A stretch of DNA of 64,000 nt, from NCBI GenBank assembly GCA_022824005.1, contig JAJEBG010000027.1:1-64000 (forward strand), written 5' to 3'. Below are positions 9,349-17,872 of this stretch, piece by piece; position 1 is the first letter of the stretch, and every line of letters starts with the position of its first letter. Source of the stretch: Paracoccaceae bacterium (GTDB taxonomy: Bacteria; Pseudomonadota; Alphaproteobacteria; Rhodobacterales; Rhodobacteraceae). Position numbers and translations under genes: made by a program. The notes beneath the pieces are model-generated. The model was given only the letters and a program-made list of their open reading frames with translations. It did not search any database and was not told the DNA's origin.

Positions 9349-10141
9349 GGCGGCCGTGCAATTGACTCTCCAATGTGACCATCGACTCCTGATCTGTCAA
9401 ATCAGCCCGCATCGGCGTAATGGACACAAAATTTTCCAGATTGAGTGTGATATCTGATTGCGGTTGAGCCGGCACATCTTGCGGGCCACTTTTGAGCCAC
9501 AGAAATTTTCGGTTCGATGGAGACGAAGCTTCCATCGTCTTAAACCGTCCGTCAAGGCGGCGAGCCCCTTGCTTTGCGGCACGAATGCCGGCCACAGAGT
9601 TAGCGGGGCAGGGAGGGAAATTGACATTGTAAAAGGGGGGATAATGATCAATTTTCTGATTATTGATTGTCAAGATGGCTCTCACGGCCTCGACACCATA
9701 CGCGTCGGCCGCTTCAAAAGGGTTGGCGATGTGAACGTTTGCGGGGCCAAGATATTGCGATAACGCAATTCCGGTCTTGCCCTGAAGCGAAGCTTCCATA
9801 ACGGCACCGACAGTCCCCGAATAAAGGGCATTCTCTCCTGAATTGTTGCCTCGATTCACTCCCGACAGAATTAAGTCGGGTGGTTGCTCTTGCATGATTT
9901 CATAGAGACCGGCGAGGACGCAATCGGCGGGCGTGCCATCCACGGCGAATGTTTGTGCGCCAATTTCTGTTATCATGAAGGGCCGAACAAAAGAGACGCA
10001 ATGACTGGTGCCCGATTGTTCGGTGGATGGCGCGACGGTCCATACATCGCCATCTGCGCCTGCCAGTTGTTGAGCGATTCGTTTAAGAACGACGAGGCCC
10101 GGAGCATTGATTCCATCATCGTTAGTGATCAGTATTCTCAT
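9341..10141 (-). CDS. surE: 5'/3'-nucleotidase SurE
   Basis: A 266-residue SurE. The N-terminus MRILITNDDGINAPG carries the metal-binding Asp pair. SGTSHCVS and LSGVNRGNNSGENALYSGTVGAVMEA-type elements follow, of which only the Asn/Ser ligand region is needed for identification. SurE dephosphorylates nucleoside monophosphates and short polyphosphate and is linked to stationary-phase survival. It is the first gene of surE-pcm-nlpD, downstream of serS on the same strand with a gap of about 105 nt. Confidence 0.96.
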   Translation of the reverse strand: MRILITNDDGINAPGLVVLKRIAQQLAGADGDVWTVAPSTEQSGTSHCVSFVRPFMITEIGAQTFAVDGTPADCVLAGLYEIMQEQPPDLILSGVNRGNNSGENALYSGTVGAVMEASLQGKTGIALSQYLGPANVHIANPFEAADAYGVEAVRAILTINNQKIDHYPPFYNVNFPPCPANSVAGIRAAKQGARRLDGRFKTMEASSPSNRKFLWLKSGPQDVPAQPQSDITLNLENFVSITPMRADLTDQESMVTLESQLHGRHD

Positions 10142-10246
10142 TTAGACTATCGCCTTATTAAAACCGAGGAGATTAATTGAATTACCGACATTGTTAAAGT
10201 CAGACGAAAAACTTTCATCAGATGATAATGGAGTTCAAAAAAGTGA

Positions 10247-11542
10247 TCAGTCTTGCAATTTCCCCGTCCTATCAATCACCGTTTTGTCGTTCAAGTAGGG
10301 GGCCAGAATCTTGGGTAGAACCACACTTCCATCCTTTTGTTGGCCATTTTCGAGCACCGCGATTACGGTTCGACCCACCGCCAAGCCAGAGCCATTTAGC
10401 GTGTGCAGGAACTGCGGCGAATCCCCATCAAGGGGCCGGTATCGGGCGTTCATTCGTCGGGCTTGAAAATCACCGCATGTGGATACCGAACTAATTTCCC
10501 GAAAACCGTCCTGGCCAGGCAGAAAGACCTCAATATCGTAGGTTCGCCGTGCCGAAAAACCCAAGTCTCCCGTGCATAACTGGACCGTCCGGTAGGGCAA
10601 TTCCAAGGCTTGTAAAATCGACTCGGCACACTGGAGCATCCGTTGTTGTTCGCTCTCGCTATTCTCGGGCGTCGAAAGGGTCACCATCTCAACTTTTTCG
10701 AATTGATGTTGTCGAAGCATGCCTGTCGTGTCACGACCCGCGGCCCCCGCTTCAGAGCGAAAACATTGGGTATGGGCACAGTAGCGACGCGGCAATTGAT
10801 CTTCGGCCACGATGGTGTCTCTGAGCAAATTCGTCAATGTGACCTCAGCTGTTGGAATCAACCAAAAATCATCAGCGATACGATAGGAGTCGGTGGCAAA
10901 TTTTGGCAATTGGCCGGTCCCTAGCATGGCATCACCGCGCACCAAGACCGGCGTCCAAACTTCCTCCAAATGATGTTTGTCCACATGGGTATCAATCATA
11001 AATTGCGACAAGGCGCGATGAAGCCGAGCGAGCGCGTCAAACAAGACAACAAATCGCGATCCCGAAAGTTTGGCCGCTGTTGAAAAGTCCATCGCCGACT
11101 TGATGCTTTCGATTTGAAAATGTTCCAAAGGTTTGAATTTGAACGATCGTCTCTCCCCCCATTGGTGACATTCCACATTAGATGACTCGTCATCGCCCTC
11201 GGGGACATCGGGAAGGGGCAGATTAGGAATATTGAGGAGAAGTTGGCGCATCTCTCTCTCGAGACGTTCCACATTCCCTTGCAAATGGGTCAGAAGATTC
11301 TTTTTTTCATTCACCAAGTCGCGCAAACGGCCAAATTCACTTTCATTGCCTTGTGATTTGGCGAGACCGGCTTGTTTCGACAAGGCGTTGCGTTCCTGTT
11401 TGGCGGCTTCGGATTCGCTGATCGCCCTTCGTCGCTTGGCGTCGACGGCGATCAGTTTGGTTGCCATCGGTGGATAATTGAGACGTTTCAGTTGCTGATC
11501 AAATGTCTGAGGATCGTCGCGGATCACGCGAATGTCATGCAC
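10247..11542 (-). CDS. serS: Seryl-tRNA synthetase
   Basis: A 431-residue class II aminoacyl-tRNA synthetase that charges tRNA-Ser and also serves selenocysteine tRNA where present. The N-terminal 110 residues form the long antiparallel coiled coil that grips the tRNA variable arm. Motif 2 (QCFRSEAGAAGRDTTGMLR) and motif 3 (LNGSGLAVGRTVIAVLENGQ) are intact. It leads the serS-surE-pcm-nlpD run, and its promoter shares the 145 bp gap with divergent yajC. Confidence 0.97.
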   Translation of the reverse strand: MHDIRVIRDDPQTFDQQLKRLNYPPMATKLIAVDAKRRRAISESEAAKQERNALSKQAGLAKSQGNESEFGRLRDLVNEKKNLLTHLQGNVERLEREMRQLLLNIPNLPLPDVPEGDDESSNVECHQWGERRSFKFKPLEHFQIESIKSAMDFSTAAKLSGSRFVVLFDALARLHRALSQFMIDTHVDKHHLEEVWTPVLVRGDAMLGTGQLPKFATDSYRIADDFWLIPTAEVTLTNLLRDTIVAEDQLPRRYCAHTQCFRSEAGAAGRDTTGMLRQHQFEKVEMVTLSTPENSESEQQRMLQCAESILQALELPYRTVQLCTGDLGFSARRTYDIEVFLPGQDGFREISSVSTCGDFQARRMNARYRPLDGDSPQFLHTLNGSGLAVGRTVIAVLENGQQKDGSVVLPKILAPYLNDKTVIDRTGKLQD

Positions 11543-11687
11543 GTCATTACCTGCCTTTTACCGATTTTGTGATTCCGTCTTCATGTCTGACCATCACCTA
11601 GCGTTTGTCAACTTGCAATGGAGGCATTGTGAATATAGGAAAGACTGGCGGGTCTTTCATCCGAAAAAATCATCTCAGAGGTAATCG

Positions 11688-12008
11688 ATGTTCTTCAACC
11701 CTGCTTATGCACAATCAGCCGGTGGCTTCGGTGGCTTTTCCAGTTTGGTGCCGCTCATCCTCATCTTTGTCATCATGTATTTTCTTCTTATTCGGCCACA
11801 ACAAAAGAAAGTCAAAGAACATAAAGCCATGGTTGAATCCTTGCAGCGAGGTGACCGTATTGTCACGCAAGGTGGAATTTATGGCAAAATCACTCGGGTG
11901 CGTGACGACAATGAACTGGAAGTTGAAATCGCCGATGGGGTACAAGTCAAAGTGGTACAAAGCACCGTGGCCCAGAAGATTGGGGCGACGGAGATAACCA
12001 AGTCCTGA
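11688..12008 (+). CDS. yajC: Sec translocon accessory protein YajC
   Basis: A 106-residue protein with one membrane segment (LVPLILIFVIMYFLLIRPQQKK), whose RPQQKK motif is diagnostic. A small cytoplasmic domain follows with GDRIVTQGGIYGKI. YajC joins SecD and SecF in the holotranslocon that helps the late stage of secretion. AGAGG lies shortly upstream of the ATG. secD follows after about 95 nt. Confidence 0.96.
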   Translation: MFFNPAYAQSAGGFGGFSSLVPLILIFVIMYFLLIRPQQKKVKEHKAMVESLQRGDRIVTQGGIYGKITRVRDDNELEVEIADGVQVKVVQSTVAQKIGATEITKS

Positions 12009-12102
12009 CGGGGATTCATACCGCAGGATGATCATCGTAACCGGGAAGTCATGACTCTATCGCCGAGGCGATGGAGTGTGGCAAAGTCGCAAGAGTAACG
12101 CT

Positions 12103-13767
12103 GTGCTTCAATTTGCTCTGTGGAAACGAATTCTCATTTTTGCCATCTGTGCAATCGGTCTGTATTTGGCTCTGCCGAATGCTTTCTACCCCCGTGTGGA
12201 ACGGCATAATGATGCCCGGCAAGCCGCTGAAACCGGCCAGAGTCTCACAAAGGAATTAGAGCAAGACTTGGCCGGATGGGCCAGTTGGTTGCCTTCATCC
12301 TTGGTCAATCTTGGCCTTGATCTCAGAGGTGGGGCCCATCTCTTGGCAGAAGTTCAACTCGCCGACGTCTATGACGAACGGATGGATGCAATATGGCCGG
12401 AAGTTCGAGATGTTTTACGCAATCTACGGGCGCAAGTGGGAACCATTCGCCGACAAAATGCCGCGTCAGGCTATCTCCGTGTGCGAGTTTCCCGTCCCGA
12501 AAATATGAATGTGGCGGTGACCGCCGTTCGTCAATTGGCACGACCTCTAGTCACCTTAACGGGGGTGGGCGCAAATGACATTGAAGTGAGTTCTGAAGGT
12601 GATGTCTTGATCGTCTCGTTGTCCGATGAAGAAAAGTCGGCCACTGATGATCGTACGATGCAGCAATCGCTGGAGATTGTTCGCCGCCGCGTTGATGAAG
12701 TGGGCACACGCGAGCCGACGATTCAACGGCAAGGGTCAGACCGAGTGATTATTCAAGTGCCAGGCATCGGTTCAGCCGAAGAATTAAAGGAACTCATCGG
12801 TCAAACAGCCAAATTGGCTTTTCATCCCGTGGTTCGTCGAACGTCAAGTGAGCGCTCCTCGCCGGGGGCGGGAAATGTTATCTATCCGTCCCTTGATGAG
12901 CCGGGACAATTCTATGTCGTGGAACGGGCGGCGGTCGTGAGCGGCGAACAATTGACCGATGCACAGCCTGACTTTGATCAAAATGGACGGCCGGCGGTGA
13001 GTTTTCGTTTTAATCCTTCAGGGGCTCGCAAATTTGGAGATTATACGGCGGAAAATATTGGCTCTCCCTTTGCCATCGTTTTGGATGAGGAGGTCATTTC
13101 AGCACCGACGATTCAAGATCACATTCCCGGTGGGGCTGGCATTATTACGGGTCGATTCTCGGTCGAGGAATCCAATCGTTTGGCGGTGCTTCTTCGCGCC
13201 GGTGCTTTGCCGGCTGGGATGATCTTTCTTGAAGAACGCACAGTCGGACCGGAATTGGGTCAAGATTCAATTGATGCGGGACGGATTGCTTGTGTGATTG
13301 CCTTCGCGGCGGTGCTCGTTTTTATGATTGGCGGTTATGGATTATTCGGCATTTTTGCCAATGTCTCTCTTCTCGCCAACCTTGTGCTGATCTTTGCCGT
13401 GCTATCGGTTTTGGGGGCGACGCTGACGCTTCCAGGCATCGCGGGTATTGTATTGACGATCGGTATGGCGGTGGATGCTAATGTATTGGTGTTTGAGCGA
13501 ATTCGAGAAGAAATCAAAACCGCTAAAGGGCCGGCGCGGGCGATTGAGCGCGGCTATGAAAGAGCTCTGACGGCCATCCTCGATGCCAATGTGACAACCT
13601 TTATCGCCGCCGCTATTTTATTCTTGATTGGGTCAGGACCCGTTCGAGGTTTTGCTGTCACATTGGGAATTGGTATTGTCACTTCGGTCTTTACGGCTAT
13701 TTTTCTCACCCGCTTGCTCGTGGTCATCTGGTTCTCATGGCGGCGGCCCAAGTCGATCAATGTCTAA
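12103..13767 (+). CDS. secD: Protein translocase subunit SecD
   Basis: An inner-membrane RND-fold protein of about 554 residues that uses the proton gradient to pull secreted proteins through SecYEG. It has an N-terminal membrane helix, a large periplasmic P1 region with DLRGGAHLL near its start, and five C-terminal membrane segments containing GMAVDANVLVFERIREE. GTG at 12103 is preferred because LQFALWKRILIF aligns with alphaproteobacterial SecD N-termini. An in-frame GTG at 12076 would add 9 residues. secF follows after 9 nt. Confidence 0.95.
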   Translation: MLQFALWKRILIFAICAIGLYLALPNAFYPRVERHNDARQAAETGQSLTKELEQDLAGWASWLPSSLVNLGLDLRGGAHLLAEVQLADVYDERMDAIWPEVRDVLRNLRAQVGTIRRQNAASGYLRVRVSRPENMNVAVTAVRQLARPLVTLTGVGANDIEVSSEGDVLIVSLSDEEKSATDDRTMQQSLEIVRRRVDEVGTREPTIQRQGSDRVIIQVPGIGSAEELKELIGQTAKLAFHPVVRRTSSERSSPGAGNVIYPSLDEPGQFYVVERAAVVSGEQLTDAQPDFDQNGRPAVSFRFNPSGARKFGDYTAENIGSPFAIVLDEEVISAPTIQDHIPGGAGIITGRFSVEESNRLAVLLRAGALPAGMIFLEERTVGPELGQDSIDAGRIACVIAFAAVLVFMIGGYGLFGIFANVSLLANLVLIFAVLSVLGATLTLPGIAGIVLTIGMAVDANVLVFERIREEIKTAKGPARAIERGYERALTAILDANVTTFIAAAILFLIGSGPVRGFAVTLGIGIVTSVFTAIFLTRLLVVIWFSWRRPKSINV

Positions 13768-13776
13768 GGTGATGAG

Positions 13777-14742
13777 ATGCGACTGAGATTGGTTCCATCG
13801 GAGACTCGTTGGGCATTTATGCAATTGACGCGGCCGGCGACACTCGTATCAGGTGCGTTATTCGTTGTCTCAATTCTTCTTGTGAGTTTTGTCGGATTGA
13901 ATTTTGGAATTGATTTCCGTGGCGGAACAACGATTCGTGCCATGAGCCAATCACCGATCGAAATTAGCCAATTTCGTGACAAAATCGCACCGCTTAATCT
14001 TGGTGATGTCGTCATATCAGAAATTTTTGATATCTCCTTTGGCCCCGACGAAAATGTCGCGTCAATTCGATTTTCCGCTCAAGAGAATGATGAATCAGTG
14101 GCCGCCGAAACGGTGGTGAGAATTCAAAGAGCCTTGCGCGAAATTGACCCTGGGATGCAATTCCCTCTCATTGAAAGCGTGGGCCCTAAAGTTTCAGGAG
14201 AACTCATTCAAAAAGCTATTCTGGCGGTCGTCTCGGCCATCGCGGCGGTGCTTTTCTATATTTGGTTGCGATTTGAGTGGCAGTTCTCATTGGGGGCTGT
14301 AGCGGCCTTGTTGCATGATGTCGTTCTGACCCTTGGCATATTTTCGGCTTTGCAAATTAAATTTGATCTGGCCATTATCGCGGCCCTTCTCACCATTGTG
14401 GGTTACTCATTGAACGATACCGTGGTCGTCTTTGATCGGGTGCGAGAAAATCTTCGCAAGTTCAAGAAGCAGAAATTACCAGCGGTTTTAGATTTATCAA
14501 TTAATGAAACATTGGCACGGACAGTGATGACCTCTGTCACCACGTTACTTGCCCTTGTTGCTTTGTTTATTTTTGGCGGAGATGTCATTCGCTCCTTTGT
14601 TTTCGCCATGATATGGGGCGTGATAGTTGGCACTTATTCTTCCGTCTTCATCGCCACCAATATTCTCATGCGATTAGGTGTAAAACGCGATTGGTCAAAG
14701 ACACAGAAGAGCGCTGGAACAAATTTTTCTCAGGATTCTTGA
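13777..14742 (+). CDS. secF: Protein translocase subunit SecF
   Basis: A 321-residue partner of SecD. It has an N-terminal membrane helix, the periplasmic FGIDFRGGTTI motif near residue 47, and five C-terminal membrane segments including TIVGYSLNDTVVVFDRVREN, the SecF signature. SecD and SecF are separate genes here, not fused. The TauE-like gene begins 2 nt after the stop, so it may be co-transcribed. Confidence 0.96.
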   Translation: MRLRLVPSETRWAFMQLTRPATLVSGALFVVSILLVSFVGLNFGIDFRGGTTIRAMSQSPIEISQFRDKIAPLNLGDVVISEIFDISFGPDENVASIRFSAQENDESVAAETVVRIQRALREIDPGMQFPLIESVGPKVSGELIQKAILAVVSAIAAVLFYIWLRFEWQFSLGAVAALLHDVVLTLGIFSALQIKFDLAIIAALLTIVGYSLNDTVVVFDRVRENLRKFKKQKLPAVLDLSINETLARTVMTSVTTLLALVALFIFGGDVIRSFVFAMIWGVIVGTYSSVFIATNILMRLGVKRDWSKTQKSAGTNFSQDS

Positions 14743-14744
14743 CG

Positions 14745-15515
14745 ATGATGGCAAGCCTGGTCGCCATCTCGGAGGCATTGGGCTTTGATAACATAGGTGA
14801 TTTGGTTTGGCTAATGTTGGGGACAATCCTCGCTGGTCTCGTGCGCGGATTCTCCGGTTTTGGAACAGCTATGATCTTCCTTCCCTTCGCGGCTTCGGTC
14901 ATGCCGCCCATATGGGCCATCACAACAATGGTGATGATGGACTTGATTGCCCCTTTGATCATGGCACCTAAAACCGCCAAAGATGCTGAAATGGGAGATA
15001 TTTGGCGATTGGCCGCCGGCTGTCTTTGCGGATTGCCATTCGGCGTGGCCGTGCTACTCCATCTTCCGGTTGAAACGTTCCGTTACTCGGTTTCGATGAT
15101 CACAATGGTTTTATTGGTTCTTCTCCTCTCCGGTTTTCGCTATCGGGGAGAGCGAACGAAACCCTTGATTTATGGTACCGGAGGATTGGCGGGCTTGCTC
15201 GGAGGGGCCGTGGGTATCCCCGGCCCACCAGTGATTATGCTCTACCTCGCGAGTCCTTTGCCGGCACGAGTGATCCGAGCCAATAATTTCCTTTTCCTCC
15301 TTGCCGCCGGCTTTATGATGATAGGAGTCTACGCCATTCAGGGCTTGTTGTTTAAGACGCCTTTAATCATCGGGGCCTATCTCTCACTTGTTTATCTCAT
15401 AGGAATCGCCGTTGGTTCTAGGATTTTCGTCCCATCAAGAGAGAAATTGTATCGTGCCATCGCCTACATGATCATTGCCGCGTCGGCCCTACGAGGCTTA
15501 CCACTGTTTGGTTGA
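14745..15515 (+). CDS. TauE/SafE-family permease
   Basis: A 256-residue integral membrane protein with about eight hydrophobic segments and the family motif RGFSGFGTAMI in the first segment. GGAVGIPGPPVIM forms the second conserved half. These permeases export sulfite, sulfoacetate or other small organic anions, and the substrate here is unknown. The start at 14745 lies 2 nt after the secF stop, with CAGGA overlapping the end of secF. Placement in the yajC-secD-secF run suggests shared transcription, not a shared job. Confidence 0.87.
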   Translation: MMASLVAISEALGFDNIGDLVWLMLGTILAGLVRGFSGFGTAMIFLPFAASVMPPIWAITTMVMMDLIAPLIMAPKTAKDAEMGDIWRLAAGCLCGLPFGVAVLLHLPVETFRYSVSMITMVLLVLLLSGFRYRGERTKPLIYGTGGLAGLLGGAVGIPGPPVIMLYLASPLPARVIRANNFLFLLAAGFMMIGVYAIQGLLFKTPLIIGAYLSLVYLIGIAVGSRIFVPSREKLYRAIAYMIIAASALRGLPLFG

Positions 15516-15554
15516 ATATCGTCAACACTAAACCGCCTAAATTGTCCTTTCTTT

Positions 15555-15578
15555 GACCACGGAAAGGACCACGGAAAG
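15555..15578 (+). repeat. Tandem 12-bp repeat upstream of sodB
   Basis: Two exact head-to-tail copies of GACCACGGAAAG, at 15555-15566 and 15567-15578. They end about 90 bp before the sodB start codon, inside the 153 bp gap that must hold the sodB promoter. The position suits a regulator binding site, but no known iron or oxidative-stress box was recognised in the unit. A chance duplication is the alternative. Confidence 0.6.
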
Positions 15579-15668
15579 TTTGCAATTAAACGCCTGCCAA
15601 TATATTCCCTTCAAACGCTTATTTGCGGTGGAATGGTTCCGCCCCATTTACCTCATCAGGAGATTTCG

Positions 15669-16274
15669 ATGACCTTTTCTCTGCCAGATTTACCTTACTC
15701 CCACGACGCGCTTGCGTCCGCCGGAATGTCACAAGAGACTCTTGAGTTTCACCATGACCTACATCACAACGCCTATGTTGATAACGGCAATAAGTTAATC
15801 GCCGGAACGGAGTGGGAAGGACAGTCACTCGAGGATATTGTTGTCGGAACTTACCAAGAGGGGGCTATCGCCCAGAGCGGCATTTTCAATAACGCCTCGC
15901 AACATTGGAATCATAACCAGTTTTGGGAGATGATGGGGCCGAAGGAGACGCTCATCCCCTCCGAATTGGAGTCGCGAATTCAGGATTCATTTGGCTCTAT
16001 CGATGATTTCAAGCGGCAATTCGTGGCCGCCGGTGTCGGTCAGTTCGGCTCTGGATGGTGCTGGCTTGTCCAAAATAAAGACGGTGGATTGGAAGTCACC
16101 AAAACTGAAAACGGCGTCAACCCGCTCTGCTTCGGCCAGACGGCTTTGCTCGGCTGCGATGTTTGGGAACATTCATATTATATCGATTTCCGAAACAAAC
16201 GGCCGGTCTATCTTGAGAATTTTTTGAACAAGCTTGTTAATTGGGAGAATGTGACCAGTCGTTTAAAAAACTAA
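15669..16274 (+). CDS. sodB: Superoxide dismutase, Fe/Mn family (Fe-type likely)
   Basis: A 201-residue cytoplasmic enzyme that converts superoxide to oxygen and peroxide. Metal ligands are visible as His28 in EFHHDLHH, the His of QHWNHNQFW, and Asp and His in DVWEHSYY. FGSGWCWLV is the Fe-type signature, and the Gln in FGQTALLGCDVW is nearer Fe/cambialistic enzymes. The start at 15669 is set by a CAGGAG ribosome binding site 6-7 nt upstream. The gene stands between a TauE-like permease and rarD. Confidence 0.95.
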   Translation: MTFSLPDLPYSHDALASAGMSQETLEFHHDLHHNAYVDNGNKLIAGTEWEGQSLEDIVVGTYQEGAIAQSGIFNNASQHWNHNQFWEMMGPKETLIPSELESRIQDSFGSIDDFKRQFVAAGVGQFGSGWCWLVQNKDGGLEVTKTENGVNPLCFGQTALLGCDVWEHSYYIDFRNKRPVYLENFLNKLVNWENVTSRLKN

Positions 16275-16296
16275 CGGAGGCGCAATTTTTCTGGCG

Positions 16297-16322
16297 GGCT
16301 CCACTCCTCGTTGATTGGAGCC
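16297..16322 (+). promoter_or_regulatory. Hairpin that covers the presumed rarD ribosome binding site
   Basis: GGCTCCA (16297-16303) and TGGAGCC (16316-16322) form a perfect 7-bp stem with a 12-nt loop. The 3' arm contains the GGAG that would serve the GTG start at 16326. The hairpin could mask translation initiation, or act as an end signal for sodB. If translation instead starts at the in-frame TTG at 16311, the hairpin is partly coding. Confidence 0.4.
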
Positions 16323-16325
16323 ACC

Positions 16326-17279
16326 GTGTTGAGTGAGCGTGGCAAAGGTGTCTTAGCCATGTTGCTGGCGGGCACCATTTGGGGCCTGTCGGGGATATTC
16401 TATAAGCGTCTTGACCATATTCCAGCTCTGGAAGTGTCTTCACACCGAGTCGTATGGTCGTTCATTATATTTGCCACCATTTTGATATGCCGACATCAAT
16501 TTGGTGACGTGATTCAGCAATTTATTGGCTCGTGGCGACAATTGCGCCAAACCTTGTTAGCCGCGATGATGATATCGGCCAATTGGACGATCTATATTCT
16601 TGCTGTCCATCTAGGCTATGCCACAGAAGCGAGTTTGGGCTACTTTATCTTTCCATTATTTGCTGTGTTCCTAGGTTATCTTGTGTTTCGAGAATATCTC
16701 ACTTGGATCAAATGGCTGGCTGTAGCGATGGCTCTATTCGGAGTCGTTTTTTTGACTGTGGGCCTTGGTACAGCACCATGGATTGCGCTGGCTCTATCGT
16801 CGTCATTTTCGATCTATGGGATGCTGAAAAAGCGTTCGTCAGCTTCTGCGACCGTCTCGGTGGCGGCCGAGGCGGGGGTCATTACCCCATTTGCGCTGCT
16901 TTGGCTCTATGGTGTGCATCAATGGGACTGGATAGGAGTCACGGGATTGTCTGGAGGGAGGTTTGGCACGAACCTTCTTGACTCCGTTATGCTGGCCTTT
17001 TCTGGCGTGTTGACCGCCGGCCCGCTCATTTTAATGACCTATTCGACAAAACGGCTTGGATATGCCGAAGTGGGCCTTCTGCAATATGTTAATCCAATAC
17101 TGCAATTCTTGGTGGCGGTCTTCATTTTCATGGAGCCGTTCTCGAATGTGCATATCATCTCGTTTTCAATAATATGGTTGGCACTGATGCTTTACTCAAG
17201 TGACATCATCCGTCAGGATATCTGGCTGCGCAAAACCCGTGATACTTCACGAGGGGATACCACGACATCGAAGAGATGA
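16326..17279 (+). CDS. rarD: RarD/EamA-family transporter
   Basis: A protein of about 317 residues with ten predicted membrane segments, of the RarD branch of the drug/metabolite superfamily. The signature GTIWGLSGIFYK is near the N-terminus, HRVVWS lies near residue 45, and ANWTIYIWAV-like ANWTIYILAV marks the second conserved region. Members are named for chloramphenicol resistance, but the natural substrate is unclear. GTG at 16326 with TGGAG 6 nt upstream is the preferred start. Its last 67 nt overlap the 3' end of the opposing LOG-family gene. Confidence 0.87.
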   Translation: MLSERGKGVLAMLLAGTIWGLSGIFYKRLDHIPALEVSSHRVVWSFIIFATILICRHQFGDVIQQFIGSWRQLRQTLLAAMMISANWTIYILAVHLGYATEASLGYFIFPLFAVFLGYLVFREYLTWIKWLAVAMALFGVVFLTVGLGTAPWIALALSSSFSIYGMLKKRSSASATVSVAAEAGVITPFALLWLYGVHQWDWIGVTGLSGGRFGTNLLDSVMLAFSGVLTAGPLILMTYSTKRLGYAEVGLLQYVNPILQFLVAVFIFMEPFSNVHIISFSIIWLALMLYSSDIIRQDIWLRKTRDTSRGDTTTSKR

Positions 17280-17773
17280 GCGGTGCTTTTTTTGTCGGCA
17301 AATCCCTCCTTGACGACGTGATTCAACATGGTGATGAGCGCATCCCAATAATGGTTGATATTGAGCAAAATAATTGGCTTGTTGTGGAGTCCAAGTTGGC
17401 GCCAAGTCAGAATTTCAAAAAACTCATCAAGAGAACCCAAGCCGCCGGGAAGAATAATGAAGGCATCGGCATTCATGAACATCACTTTTTTGCGCTCATG
17501 CATGGTTTCCGTGACCACCAAGTGATCAAGATCATGTCTTGCCACCTCCAAGTCAACCAGATGTTGCGGAATGACACCGATGACGGTCCCACCAGCGTCG
17601 GTGGTGGCATGGGAAACTTCCGCCATCAAACCAACATCACCCGCGCCGTAGATGAGTGTCCACCCTTGATTGGCAATGATTAAGCCGATATCTCTTGCGG
17701 CTTTGATGTATTCAGGGGAGTGCCCGCTGCGCGAGCCACAAAATACGCCGACCGAAATTGTATTCTTGGTCAC
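17213..17773 (-). CDS. LOG-family protein (cytokinin riboside 5'-monophosphate phosphoribohydrolase type)
   Basis: A 186-residue Rossmann-like protein of the TIGR00730/LOG family. The N-terminus has GVFCGSRSG, and the catalytic/nucleotide motif PGGLGSLDEFFE is near residue 109, matching PGGxGTxxE. LOG enzymes remove ribose phosphate from nucleotide monophosphates, and in bacteria may recycle damaged or modified AMP. The 3' end overlaps convergent rarD by 67 nt, so the two transcripts would be antisense there. Confidence 0.92.
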   Translation of the reverse strand: MTKNTISVGVFCGSRSGHSPEYIKAARDIGLIIANQGWTLIYGAGDVGLMAEVSHATTDAGGTVIGVIPQHLVDLEVARHDLDHLVVTETMHERKKVMFMNADAFIILPGGLGSLDEFFEILTWRQLGLHNKPIILLNINHYWDALITMLNHVVKEGFADKKSTAHLFDVVVSPREVSRVLRSQIS

Positions 17774-17872
17774 ACGACCTATTTTACCTCTCTAGCATCT
17801 GTTATACTGTCCATCACCGTAAGGGACAAAAGGTGGCGTTGCAATCGTCAGGGAATCGGAGACTTTTTTGAG

